A program made the translations under genes and the position numbers. A DNA stretch of 63,495 nucleotides, from contig WION01000298.1 in assembly GCA_015039365.1 (NCBI GenBank), positions 1-63,495 on the forward strand, given 5' to 3'. Shown piece after piece: positions 53,844-63,495 of the stretch. Position 1 is the stretch's first letter. The number at the start of each line of letters is the position of its first letter. The notes beneath the pieces are model-generated. The model saw only the letters and a program-made list of their open reading frames with translations, made no database searches and was not told where the DNA came from. Source of the DNA: Amanita rubescens (lineage: Eukaryota; Basidiomycota; Agaricomycetes; Agaricales; Amanitaceae).

Positions 53844-54228
53844 TTTCCGTAGCGGTTATGCCTTGAACTCTTTGTCCAATGACGAGAATGAATGATTAGT
53901 ATTTGCATGACTTGGAAACGATGTGATTTGAACGTTAAACTAAAGCACGAAAGGAACCCCATCGGAAGGACCACGGCCCCAAAACATGCGTCGTGGAATA
54001 AATAGGCATCTATCGGCTCGAAGTATGGGCGTATCCTTACGGTCAGTGAGGAGCATGCTAAATATTGTATTTGGGAGCAGACAAAGGAGATCAAAGGGAA
54101 GTTACAAGATAAGCTATAAGCGATACGAGTACTATTAGTATATACTTTGAGTGTTGCGAAACTGTGGTTGTACAGTGAACCTACAAAGGGCCAACATTTT
54201 TCGAGTCAATGTATCCAACTCCCCCCTC
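53844..54228. other. intergenic region with F-box 3' flank
   Basis: 54113-54205 partly matches the extended F-box 3' flank (GCGATACGAGTACTATTAGTA and CTACAAAGGGCCAACATT). Confidence 0.6.
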
Positions 54229-55617
54229 CTACTCGGCATTTCCTGGTTTTATCCCGAATCGTTTGATGGCCGAGTCGTCAATGTAAATGTCAGCATCGGA
54301 TGGCAAATTCCGAATCGTTTCCATGACCTGAATACCTCCTGGGTCACGGGAGAGGTATATCCCGCAGGACGAGCACCATTGTAACTGGATCACTAATTTC
54401 TCGAGTAACGCATTGTTCCGGCTCTCAGGTGTCAAATTCGATCCCTGCCCCCGCCCCGCCAGCAGACGAGATACTGCTGCAACAAGCTCCTCGATATTAT
54501 GTGTCGGACAGTATCTCATTTCAAACAACCGTAATTTGGGGAGGTAAACATGGTTGTTAAACCCTGCAATGTACTGTATAATGTTAGGGAACGCATATGC
54601 TGGGCCGTCGACGAAGAGTTCCTCTACATTGGTCAGCGCCTCCAACATCAGGGGCGCTGCATGAGTTCGACCGTGCAGGAGTGTCAATCTCCGAATGCGA
54701 CATGACGAACGATTGATTAGAGAAGATATTTCGTTCTTGTATTCCTCCGAATGCACAAGGGGGTCGTCTATCCGGAGATGTTCCAACAGGGGTGTCGTTA
54801 GCCATGAGAATACCTCAGGATACATCAATGTCATTGTTAGGCATGAGAGGCGAGGAAGGAGTACGGCTGGAAACTGGGGAGGAGGAGTCCATGGGAGACG
54901 GAAGCCCGTGACTCCCAGCTGTAATATCTCGACATTCTTCAACTGGGATAGAAATGCGTGCCATTCATTGCTGTCGTGATAGCAATCAGTCAAGGACACG
55001 GATAGTTTGAGCTTCGTCAACTGTGCCCAATGGAACTTCATTTTCCATAAGCCCTCTGACAAATCAAGTTCAAGAAGGCTTGGTGTCGCTTCAAAGATCG
55101 GGGAGAAATTCGAGGCCACACGATCTTTGACGATCTGGAGCTTGAGAGAGGTAAGGATTGGTAGTTGTCCTTCGCATCCGAGAAGAAAACTGTTCTCGGA
55201 CCTGGCGCCTATCCTCAGCTCTAACTTTTTCCATCGGTTCGAGCGTGATGCTAGCGTTCTCATAATTGCTGCAGGACCACGTTCTATGCTTGTACAATTC
55301 GTGGAAACGAATATGGAAAGAGGAAGCGCTCCTGATCGCTCGAGGTATATAGCCGTCCGTCGGTCGATTTCATTGATATAAGCGGCGCTCCTCTTGAGAC
55401 CAGACTCCCAGTAGAGTGAAAGTGAGGTCCAAAGAGGTGGGTGAGATATAAATGCGTATCTCCAGCGCCTGGAAACTTGACCAACAGCCCACGGAAAGTG
55501 TTGCGGGTCCTCGAATCTGTTATTCAATACATCAAGAGAGATAGGTTTATCAGCATCACGGAGGAAATGGAATATATGGCATAGCATCTCGGTGGGTATT
55601 CTTGATTGCGCACTCAT
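54229..55617 (-). CDS. F-box protein with LRR-like region
   Basis: Intronless, 462 residues from the ATG at 55617 (MSAQSRIPTEMLCHIFHFLR), chosen by alignment with the paralogs over an in-frame ATG at 55686. FPWAVGQVSRRWRYAFISHP closes the F-box. Body blocks: FHWAQLTKLKLSV (Pro replaced by His), NVEILQL, YLPKLRLFEMRYCPTHNIEE. Tail: WCSSCG and LPSDADIYIDDSAIKRFGIK. Outlying member of the minus-strand cluster, separated from it by the TupA-like gene. Confidence 0.9.
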   Translation of the reverse strand: MSAQSRIPTEMLCHIFHFLRDADKPISLDVLNNRFEDPQHFPWAVGQVSRRWRYAFISHPPLWTSLSLYWESGLKRSAAYINEIDRRTAIYLERSGALPLSIFVSTNCTSIERGPAAIMRTLASRSNRWKKLELRIGARSENSFLLGCEGQLPILTSLKLQIVKDRVASNFSPIFEATPSLLELDLSEGLWKMKFHWAQLTKLKLSVSLTDCYHDSNEWHAFLSQLKNVEILQLGVTGFRLPWTPPPQFPAVLLPRLSCLTMTLMYPEVFSWLTTPLLEHLRIDDPLVHSEEYKNEISSLINRSSCRIRRLTLLHGRTHAAPLMLEALTNVEELFVDGPAYAFPNIIQYIAGFNNHVYLPKLRLFEMRYCPTHNIEELVAAVSRLLAGRGQGSNLTPESRNNALLEKLVIQLQWCSSCGIYLSRDPGGIQVMETIRNLPSDADIYIDDSAIKRFGIKPGNAE

Positions 55618-55914
55618 CTTGTTGCAATCGTTTGAATCGTCGTTGAAGGTTGAGAATACAGTCGAGAATACAGCGAGCTGTGGCACCGCATTCTGTGCTA
55701 GTCACGCACACGTCACACGAACCATGATAACTTTGGAACTGTACGTCGATTTCTATAATCACTGCTGTTAGCCACAGCACTTCAGCACAGCTCACAGCAC
55801 CCACTTCTCGGAAAGCGATAAATGGAATCTGAGGTAAGGAATCGCGACCGAAAAAAGTGGAATGCGACCAGTGCTCCGCGATCGTCACATCATATGTGCA
55901 GACAGACACGAATG

Positions 55915-56490
55915 CACGTTTGCCAGCGCCTCCAGCACCGCGGGTGCTGCATTAATCACCGGAATAGACTAGTGTCAAGCGCAGAATGTGACATGAAGAA
56001 CGATTGACAGAGAAAACATCTCATGTCCAAATGTCTTATCATTCCGCGAACGACGTCGTTTATTTTGGGGTGTTCCGGCGGGAGGTGCAGTGAACCAAGA
56101 GAATAGCTTAACGTGGTTTCAAAGGATGGTGCACAGCCGAAAAGGTGGAAGAAAGCCCTGAAAGATGGTAGTAGACACGGGGGTGTAGCGCCTTCACATT
56201 TTGTAATTGGAGAGAACTTCCCGGAATACGTCGCTCTGATCCTTCAGGGGCGGAAATAGTTCGAACTTCGTCAACTGCGCCCACGAGAACACCATTTGTC
56301 CTGTGCGCATGGGCAGATCAAGTTCTGTAAGGCAAAGCGCGACTTCGAATACGTTCAGGATATCAGAGGGAATGCCACTCTCCAGCGCCTGCTAACCTCT
56401 TGCCCAACCGCCCACGGAAACTGGCCAGGTTTGTCGCAGAGGAGATGGAAATTTTCAGATAGGATTTCCTTGATTGGGCACCCATCTTAC
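55915..56490 (-). pseudogene. F-box gene relic with large internal deletion
   Basis: In reverse order the sequence shows a start region with the HLLCDKPGQFPWAVGQE-like block, then jumps within a few bases from the RRW region to a block resembling LTELDLPMRTGQMVFSWAQL, followed by remnants of the LRR-like body and of the IRRLTL region, with many frame changes. About 130 codons between the RRW motif and the FxWAQL motif are gone. It adjoins the intact gene at 54229 in the same orientation. Confidence 0.72.
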
Positions 56491-56751
56491 TGGAAACTAG
56501 AATGGTTCGAATCGTCGTTCGGCGGTCAAGTTGGTCACGCGCACGTCACACGAGCCGCGATCATATATCATCTTGCGTTTATTTCCGAGTCACTACTCCC
56601 TGCCAGAGTCAGCAATCAGAGCTTCAGCGATATTCATAGGCGACGATGAAATCAGAGGCATCAAAACGCGACCTGAAAGTGGCCCGGGAAACACAACGTC
56701 CCTCCCCGATCAAGTTGGCACTGGCAAATAGATACAAATCCCTCTACGGGA

Positions 56752-56758
56752 TATAAAG
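56752..56758 (+). promoter_or_regulatory. TATA box of Gly/Ser/Tyr-rich gene 1
   Basis: TATAAAG, about 80 nt before the ATG at 56838; a CT-rich stretch (CTTACCTCTCTCTCTCTCG) lies between them, a common start-site context in fungi. Confidence 0.6.
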
Positions 56759-56837
56759 TCGCGTGTCTGACCTTTCATCTTCCTTACCTCTCTCTCTCTC
56801 GACCCACCAACTACCTCACTTGAGATCCACTATCGTC

Positions 56838-57172
56838 ATGGGCAAAGATTACACCTATAATGGCAGTGGCACCAACAGCCAGGTCTGTAATCTTGTTCAT
56901 GATACATTTGATACGAGTAGACTGAAGCCACGTACCGCAGGGCAACCACTACTGCTCCCGTGACTATGATGGCAGTTCTGGCTACCACTACTCCAACTCG
57001 TAAGTCTTCTCTTTAATTGTGCTTGAGTTTGCGGCTGAGACAGGCAAGTAGTGATGGGAGCTACTACTACAGCAACCCAAACGGCTCAACTTATTACGAC
57101 AGCGGGTCTGGGTACTCCCAGTACACCTCTCCCAGCGGTGACGTTAGCAAGTCTTCCAGCTCCTCCAAGTAA
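56838..57172 (+). CDS. small Gly/Ser/Tyr-rich protein 1
   Basis: Three exons: MGKDYTYNGSGTNSQ, then NHYCSRDYDGSSGYHYSNS after an intron, then DGSYYYSNPNGSTYYDSGSG and YSQYTSPSGDVSKSSSSSK; about 76 residues. No signal peptide or membrane segment. The composition (Gly, Ser, Tyr, Asn) suggests a disordered or prion-like sequence. A paralog lies at 60540 with the same exon phases. The family is one I recognise as conserved in basidiomycetes, with no known function. Confidence 0.75.
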
Positions 57173-58202
57173 TGGATCCTAGGTATGTGTTATCTAACAC
57201 GTGCTTGCCGCGTTTTCTGACACGCGCATATAGCCACCAGTCTAGGGGTGTTGGGGTTTGCATGCATGTCCTCCCTTCTTTGCATTGATACTTTTTGTCA
57301 CTGTTATGAATGGCATAAAAATAATAATGATGTGTTTGAAGAATGTGGTCGTGTTGCGCTGTGACCAGTACCAATCATCACGCGTTCGCGGCGTGAGCTC
57401 CTCGATTCTGGTCAGCATCTTCATGATCGTGCACGCCATGAGCGCAGATTGCCAATCGGTGATTGTTACAGGACAAATGACAGATTGGAGAGGGATATTG
57501 ACTCTGTATACATAGGTCTCTTCGTAATCAGTGTTTAAGGTTTCCACTTGAAGAACGGCGTGGTGAACGAGCAGCTTCAAGCTTCGGAAATGAATATTTG
57601 AATGGCGAGATTTCAAATAACCGGAGGGTGCGATTAAGATGATGTGGATCATCTATCTAATCAACACATTGTGCAAACGACACCTGTCAACGTTATTAAC
57701 TCTGCAGACCACATCTTCATAAGACCGACAAACTCACCTTTATGATGGTAGAGAAGATGTCGCTTTTTTTTACAGTGGCAGTGTTGACTGGTTGACGTAG
57801 GTTGACGTCGAAATTTAGACGGCGATCAACGTTATCAACTGTGCCTTGCTGGACGTCAGACCCGGCCAATCACAAAAGGGATCCGTAAGGATTCCTACCC
57901 TGAAAGTCTGAAACGGGCGGGTCCGCAGACCCTGTTGGGTCCTGTCAGGTCATGGTCCCGTTGCTATGGGACACATTGATCTGCACACAGCAATCTAGCC
58001 AACAGTGACGCTACCGCAGGACATGCCCAAGTGACCGCCAGTGACGAGCGCAACGAACACACCGCCAACCTCGGAATAATGCCGCAGGTAATTTTTCTCT
58101 GTCATGCTTATTTGTTTCAGTATATATGACGGCCATGTTAAAGAACTTTTGCCCTCTACAGGCTGTTGTCCTTTCAAAAATCGAATAATATTAGTCAAGA
58201 GA
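57173..58202. other. intergenic region with promoter block shared between DUF6534 genes
   Basis: GACGAGCG-AACG-ACACACCGCCAA at 58042-58067 and TATATATGACGGCC at 58120-58133 recur upstream of the gene at 62849. No gene is seen in 57173-57950. Confidence 0.6.
58120..58133 (+). promoter_or_regulatory. TATA box of DUF6534 gene 1
   Basis: TATATATGACGGCC about 75 nt before the ATG at 58203; the identical string precedes the gene at 62849. Confidence 0.65.
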
Positions 58203-60091
58203 ATGGCATCAACGATTCCAAATCCAATGCCCGCTCTTACTGATCTGGGAGCCATACTCGGCTCGATGTATCTTGGCGGAATGGGAGCAGCTATGTATGT
58301 GTCAATCCCATAAAAAATCATTCTATGTTGGACTTACTGTCATTACGCACGTAGTCTCTTCGGCGTCACGATTCTTCAAGTTTATTTTTATTTCCGCAAT
58401 TATAGAGAAGATGGTTTATTTTCAAAATTTACGATTTTTTTCCTTGGGTACGAGAATACACGCGTATGGCATGAACGATAACTGAAGGAAAGGAAAGGCT
58501 TCTAGACGCCCTTCACATGGCCGCTACCATTGCCCTCATATGGCATACACTAATTTATTCTTTTGGAAACTATCTATCTCTCGATTTTGTCACTTGGTGC
58601 GTGCCTTTCCCCGAGACTTCTATATCTTCTGGACGAACGCAAATCCTCGCAGGTCTTATAGAGTAAGTCGATTTTGGCATCAGGTAGCACCCGGTGTTGA
58701 GCTTATCTTGCATACAGGTGCAGACAACAATCGGGGTACGTGCAACCATGCCGCAACTATGCTAAATCTCCATTTACTTATAAACCCATAGGTAATCATT
58801 ATTCTGTCGGTCCAGAGGTACGTCTGTTTGGCGCCATGTCATGTGCAACGGTCATTAATTCTTTTTCTAGTCTCTACACCAGGCGGGTTTGGAAACGTGA
58901 GTTTTGAATATCGACTATTCTCTGTACATGAACACGTGTCGTTAGTAAGCGGGGAACAAAATCGCCTTTGGCCTTGGATCCTGGTACAGTGATATCCCAA
59001 TTTCCGTGGTTCGTGACCTGACTGTATGACAGATTATCATTCTCGTGGGCGGCTATGGTAAGACATCTGCTCAAACATTTAACGTCGCTCTGATATTTGT
59101 TCTGCGTAGCCTCCGGAATCAGTATGTCCAACTAAATCTTTCAAGTGTCTGCTTGATCTCAATGTGCACAGGTCTCATTTACGAGTCGTAAGGACAAAAT
59201 TTAGGGTTTCTACGACGCACGAATAACAATACTATCAATAGGTTTGATCTTGTTTTATTTTCTCAAATCCAGCGTGTTCGCGTACGTCTTGATTCTCATC
59301 GCCTCATGAACCCGCAATTAATCGTGCATTCAAGTGGTCGATATATTTCTCCTTTGGTATGGCTACGTTCAACGACGTCATGATAGCTGTCGCGATCTGT
59401 CACTTCATCTGTCCTGAAACGACGATGTTTGAAGAGTGAGAAGCTTCTTTGAATTGAGAGTGTCGTGAGATGACTTTCGTTCAAGGACAAAGTCCATGGC
59501 ACGGACCATTATTCGTTACGTCATTATCTCGGGAGCTTTGACAAGGTACGCTACATGTCAGGTTGGATTCCTTCAGTGCCTAAATCATGGTTTCGTAGCA
59601 TGTGCTCTATTGCTGGATTGATTACAGTGGGTTGTTTTTTACTTTCAACTTTATCCTGCGAGTTTATCAGGGTCAGTTATTCGTCCTGCCGAACAGTTTT
59701 TATTTCGTTGGAATCTCCTTCGTGGTGACTAAACGTGAGCCATATCGTTGCCCTCATTGCGCGAAAAACTCATTTGGTTTCCAGTGTATATCAACAGTTA
59801 TCTTGCAATGTTAATGTTGTTCAATTACCTCTTCGCAGCTATACTCACTCAATCATCCAGGTTGAACGCTAGAAAAAGTATACGTAATAGAGGGGCGGTA
59901 AGCATGTTAATATTCTGCATGTAGAATGGTGTAGACTCATCTGGACACAGAACGCTGCGCATATGATTGACTTGGAGGCGAGTAAACTAGAATTCCGCAG
60001 CTGGGCACCCAGTGAAGAAACAGAGCCCGACGTTAGTAGCGCGAGAGAAAGAGTGAGTACTAGTAGTTTGATTTCCTTTTATTTAGACTGA
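58203..60091 (+). CDS. DUF6534-type multipass membrane protein 1
   Basis: Starts MASTIPNPMPALTDLGAILG with GSMYLGGMGAAM (first helix). Then LFGVTILQVYFYFRNYRED, WLLDALHMAATIALIWHTLI (joined via a TG|G codon that may read Gly here), SYR, VIIILSVQR, LYTRRVWK, IIILVGGYG, then SIYFSFGMATFNDVMIAVAI (start of the DUF6534 part), MCSIAGLITV, PNSFYFVGISFVVTKLYINS and LNARKSIRNRGA. About twelve very short exons. Several joins are uncertain, and the frame between MCSIAGL and FVLPNSF shifts, so some exons may be damaged. The stop is put at 60089-60091 but another exon may follow. Seven helices are usual in this family; function unknown. Confidence 0.65.
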
Positions 60092-60459
60092 CCCTGAAAA
60101 GGAGGAAATTAAAGGCATTATAATTATTGGTCGTCAAAATGACGAAGCCGTGTCGCATGCTTGTGATCCATGAAAATAAAATCTTTTCTGCTTCAAGTCT
60201 CAGTGAGATTTCTCCCAGCCGACGTTTACACGACAGCAGATAAAAATGCATCTTGAGATCCGGAGATCCGCTGGTGTCGAACATGTTCTAGAGTAGTCTC
60301 GCAGCACGAGATTCCCGATTGGGTTCCATCAGCTACTATATTCACAGTTGCCTGATCGCAGTCCGCTTCCTTACCCACATGCGATATGATTGCTCCTAAA
60401 CTTGACCCAGGAATATGGAACATTTCTCCAAGCATGCGCAGCAGAGTCTTCCTGCACGA

Positions 60460-60466
60460 TATAAAT
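60460..60466 (+). promoter_or_regulatory. TATA box of Gly/Ser/Tyr-rich gene 2
   Basis: TATAAAT about 80 nt before the ATG at 60540, the same spacing as in gene 1. Confidence 0.55.
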
Positions 60467-60539
60467 GCTCTGCTAGCCTCAATCCCCTCCTGTATTTCTG
60501 TTACGACCCATCCTCTTGACTTGAGACCACACCATTGAC

Positions 60540-60974
60540 ATGGGCAACAGTTTGGCCGCCGCTGGAACTAATGAGAAGGTCCACAGCTCAAGCTCCACTA
60601 GCGCTGACATTGCTGACACTCCATACACTACAGGGCAACAATTGGTTCACTCTCGACCACGGTAAGGAAGGTAGTGGTTATTGCTACTCCAACAGGTCCG
60701 TCTTCTCTCGAGTGCAGCGCTTGTAGCTGATTCATCCGTCCCCAGTGATGGGAGCTACTATTACAAGAATCCCGACGGCTCGACGTATTATAACTCCGGG
60801 AGAGGGTTTACTAAGTACACCGCGGCAAACGGTGACGTTAGAAAGTCCTATAAGCAATCGAGTCCAAAGAGCAGGGAGAAGAACACGTCTTCCGAGTCGT
60901 CCCAGGCTCCGGTGCCGTCTTCGTCTCCGTGCCCTGAAGCCTCAGGAGCGGAGGAAACAGTAGATGTGGATTGA
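60540..60974 (+). CDS. small Gly/Ser/Tyr-rich protein 2
   Basis: Three exons with the same phases as gene 1: MGNSLAAAGTNEK, NNWFTLDHGKEGSGYCYSNS, and an exon starting DGSYYYKNPDGSTYYNSGRG. The last exon is extended: after FTKYTAANGDVRKSYKQS it continues with a Lys/Ser/Glu/Pro-rich tail ending EETVDVD. The protein has about 109 residues. The core DGSYYYxNPxGSTYYxSGxG is shared with gene 1. The two lie 3.4 kb apart in one orientation with a DUF6534 gene between them. Confidence 0.72.
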
Positions 60975-62848
60975 AGATGTAAAGCCTCGCATGTGTGGCT
61001 AGGCATTCATATCGGAAGGATTTCATCCATGGTTATTAAGAATGTGGATTGTCACATCCATGGATAGCGTGTGAGATGGATATTCGACTGCGCAAGAAGT
61101 CCGGGCCAAAGATCCGACGTAACTGAAAATGACCATTGTGAACCAAACTATCTCCAATGATACTATATCGCATACGCAACATAAGACGGGGTATCAGTCA
61201 GCCACCGGGTTACCCGCACGCTTGCTCGTGTATGTCGTGCATATCGTAATGCATATTGCATGGCCCGAACGCTATCCCTAGCTTGGGAGATCGAATCAGG
61301 GAACCCCTAAAAGGACTGATAGTTTATTTGAATGTATAACTCATAGACTGACAGGTACGTCACGGTACCGCTCAGATGTGCTGCTCTCTCCATGAGGAAA
61401 CAGCGGTTTCATGCATAATTGTGTCAATAGACAGCGTGGGAACCTCTGACGCCGTTGGAGTCGGGATGAAGGAAGTGTTCATCAATGATCAATCGATCAC
61501 GAAGCATAAACGCGTTGCGCGCACACCCACTTACAATGCTTGGCTTCTCACACATAAAAGGAAGAGACAACGCAAGAGACTTATTTCGGAGCGCATATGC
61601 GCGAGCGCGCGGCAGATCGAAATCTTTCTTTTTGAAGATAGGGCGTCTCGAAATCTTCAAAGTGGAGAAGGGACGAGAGAAAAGGTGAATTCCACACGAG
61701 CTCACGGAATCGGTTAAGCGCAACCGGTGGACAGGAATTCAGGAAGACTAAAATCCAGTCCGGGCTCGGAAAGCGTGATGACGACTTGCTGGTCTACTCA
61801 TAAACGACCCACGGAAAAGTACAAGCAGCTGACTACGAGAAACAGATGTGCCTGGCTTCTTTTTGGCTAGTCAGGGCGGGCAAGAAGCGACGTCAAGTAT
61901 GCAAACGGAAAATCGATTGGTTGAAGAGCTGGCGTCGGCACTGCAATAACCGACGACATAAGGTGATTCTTCATCTCTTGGGCGCAATTGCAACCTGATT
62001 CGAAAAGGAACAAGTTAATAAATTGCTTTTCTGGCGGTATAGCGAAAAAATAAGCCCGTCCGCCCAACGGGAGACACGCTTCAACTTTATATTTCCCCTT
62101 TTCGACTCCCAGCTCAAGTCTATGGCGACACCAAGTTCCACTAGCACGCATCGTAACTGACCGATAGGACTGGTATCCAAGCAGGAAAACGAGCATACCT
62201 CTATGTCCGACTAACCGCCGACGTTCGTTCAGACGGAAATAAATCGGCTTTATTGTTTCTGGACATACCTGGACTTTTTAGTCTAACGTCAATCAGTTCT
62301 GATGACATTGACAGCACTTTGAGACCCCCGACAACCTCGGGGCGTCCTAGTAGATCCGAGCCGTAAAGAGCCCGATCCAGAAACAGACAGTCCATATCGT
62401 CCCAAAATGGTGCCACCGGTCGGGCTCTGGCTCCGCTTCCACAAAGTGCTGTTCTTTGTAATTCGAGGCTTTCATGGTCATAATTGCGGCGAAATTAGCT
62501 TATGGCAACACCTCTGTTGCTAAGCAACTTCGAGAGTGAGCATTAGTGATCTACACACAGCATCGGAACAGGTAATCGTAGTATTAGAAACATGCCCTGG
62601 AGACGCCTAAATGACAGATCACCGGTCGACGGTCACTGACTCACAGGCATACTCAGCCTCCAACATTCGCCTGTGACGAGCGTAACGACACACCGCCAAT
62701 ACCAACAATAATGTAAGATCAACTTACTCTGCACTGGCCTAGTATCTGACAATCCCTGTTTCACCCTTAAGTATATATGACGGCCGTGTTGAAGAGTACT
62801 CACTACCTAATTGTCTTTTGAGAAAGCATTTACATTAAAGATTACGAA
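60975..62848. other. intergenic region upstream of DUF6534 gene 2
   Basis: Nearly 1.9 kb without supported genes. From 62677 (GACGAGCGTAACGACACACC) and at 62771 (TATATATGACGGCC) it carries the promoter block shared with DUF6534 gene 1. Confidence 0.6.
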
Positions 62849-63495
62849 ATGGCAACAACAACACCCGCACCAATGCCCGTTTCCCCTGACCTAGGTTCCA
62901 TACTAGGTGCACTGTATCTGGGTGGAATGGGATCAGCCATGTGCGTATCAACTGTACATTAAACACTCACTGTACACTCATTATGTGTTTAGGCTTTTCG
63001 GCATCACAAATCTTCAAATATACTTCTATCTCAAGAATTATAAAGAAGACTCGTTGTTTCTGAAGTCTGTGGTTGTTATTCTTTGGTATGGACAAGGTGT
63101 ACCTATAGTGTGGGCGATGACTGAAGGAATGACAAGGTTTCTTGACACACTCCACATGGTTTTCGCCATCGTCGACGTATGGCAAAGCCTAGTTGATTCA
63201 TTTGGAAACTATGCGGCTCTCAACCTCGTTCCTTGGTGGGTGCCATGTCTCGAACTCGAAATCTTTCCATGCAAACGCAAAATCTTCCAGGTCTTATAGA
63301 GTGAGGATTTTTGGCATCTGGGTATTATTTGACTTATGCTGCACATAGGTACAGATAACTATCACTGTGCGTCCGACTATTGTGTGTAACTTGTAGTTTA
63401 AATTTAGGGTAGGTAATCATCGTTTTGGCGGTTCAAACGTGCGTTTCGGATTAACTTGTTGCGCACGATGGCTACTAATCCGTTTCTCACCAGTC
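62849..63495 (+). CDS. DUF6534-type multipass membrane protein 2, 3' end beyond the window
   Basis: Starts MATTTPAPMPVSPDLGSILG with GALYLGGMGSAM. Then LFGITNLQIYFYLKNYKEDS, and, across a TG|G split codon, WFLDTLHMVFAIVDVWQSLV followed by DSFGNYAALNLVPW, SYR and VQ. These are the first three helices of the family in intact form, with the LDTLH motif conserved. The exon order and phases are those of gene 1 at 58203. The remainder, including the DUF6534 domain, lies outside the window. Function unknown. Confidence 0.75.

Noticed and set aside
1..63495. Biosynthetic gene cluster based on ALDHs, monooxygenase and membrane proteins
   Set aside because: No core synthase, terpene cyclase, NRPS or P450 is present, and the genes are spread among unrelated families.

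Overview
The window reads as nuclear DNA of a mushroom-forming basidiomycete (Agaricomycetes). Genes carry many short GT-AG introns of about 41-60 nt, often with a CTNAC/CTGAC-like branch site just before the acceptor. TATA boxes lie about 55-110 nt upstream of many starts. The gene families are typical of this lineage: expanded F-box/LRR-like proteins, multipass membrane proteins of the DUF6534 type, secreted proteins with an NLGDGNGWVNQ motif, a TupA-like secreted binding protein, and small Gly/Ser/Tyr-rich proteins. I saw no rRNA, tRNA, CRISPR array, virus or intact transposon.

Layout. 0-1.5 kb: 3'-truncated membrane protein gene with apparent frame breaks (minus). 2.6-4.5 kb: F-box gene and an F-box relic. 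4.6-6.6 kb: aldehyde dehydrogenase ALDH-1 (minus). 7.1-12.4 kb: three tandem paralogous secreted proteins (minus). 12.9-14.2 kb: F-box gene. 15.0-23.4 kb: ALDH-2 (plus), an ALDH pseudogene (plus), ALDH-3 (plus) and ALDH-4 (minus, tail to tail with ALDH-3). 24.0-24.6 kb: C2H2 zinc-finger protein. 24.9-27.1 kb: large protein with an N-terminal His...Asn-Cys motif resembling LRAT/PPPDE papain-like folds, followed by Leu-Pro repeats. 27.4-30.2 kb: flavin monooxygenase and a divergent hypothetical gene. 30.6-32.0 kb: F-box gene. 32.2-34.9 kb: WD40 (PAAF1/Rpn14-like) gene divergent from a peroxisomal dienoyl-CoA isomerase. 35.2-37.0 kb: a second type of F-box gene. 37.3-43.3 kb: gene graveyard (relics of the papain-like gene, a DUF6534 gene and F-box genes) around one intact F-box gene. 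43.6-46.5 kb: aquaglyceroporin and a GDT1-type cation/H+ antiporter. 47-56.5 kb: four F-box genes and an F-box relic, interrupted by the secreted binding protein. 56.8-63.5 kb: two Gly/Ser/Tyr-rich genes interleaved with two DUF6534 genes.

The main theme is birth and death of lineage-specific families. Eight F-box genes of one family plus at least four relics, four ALDHs plus one relic, three secreted proteins, three DUF6534 copies and a two-member small-protein family sit in tandem or dispersed blocks, often with duplicated flanks. Single-copy housekeeping genes (WD40, isomerase, aquaporin, GDT1, monooxygenase) form islands between them. The most novel candidate is the putative LRAT/PPPDE-like papain-fold protein with Leu-Pro repeats and its Cys-to-Ser relic 10 kb away.
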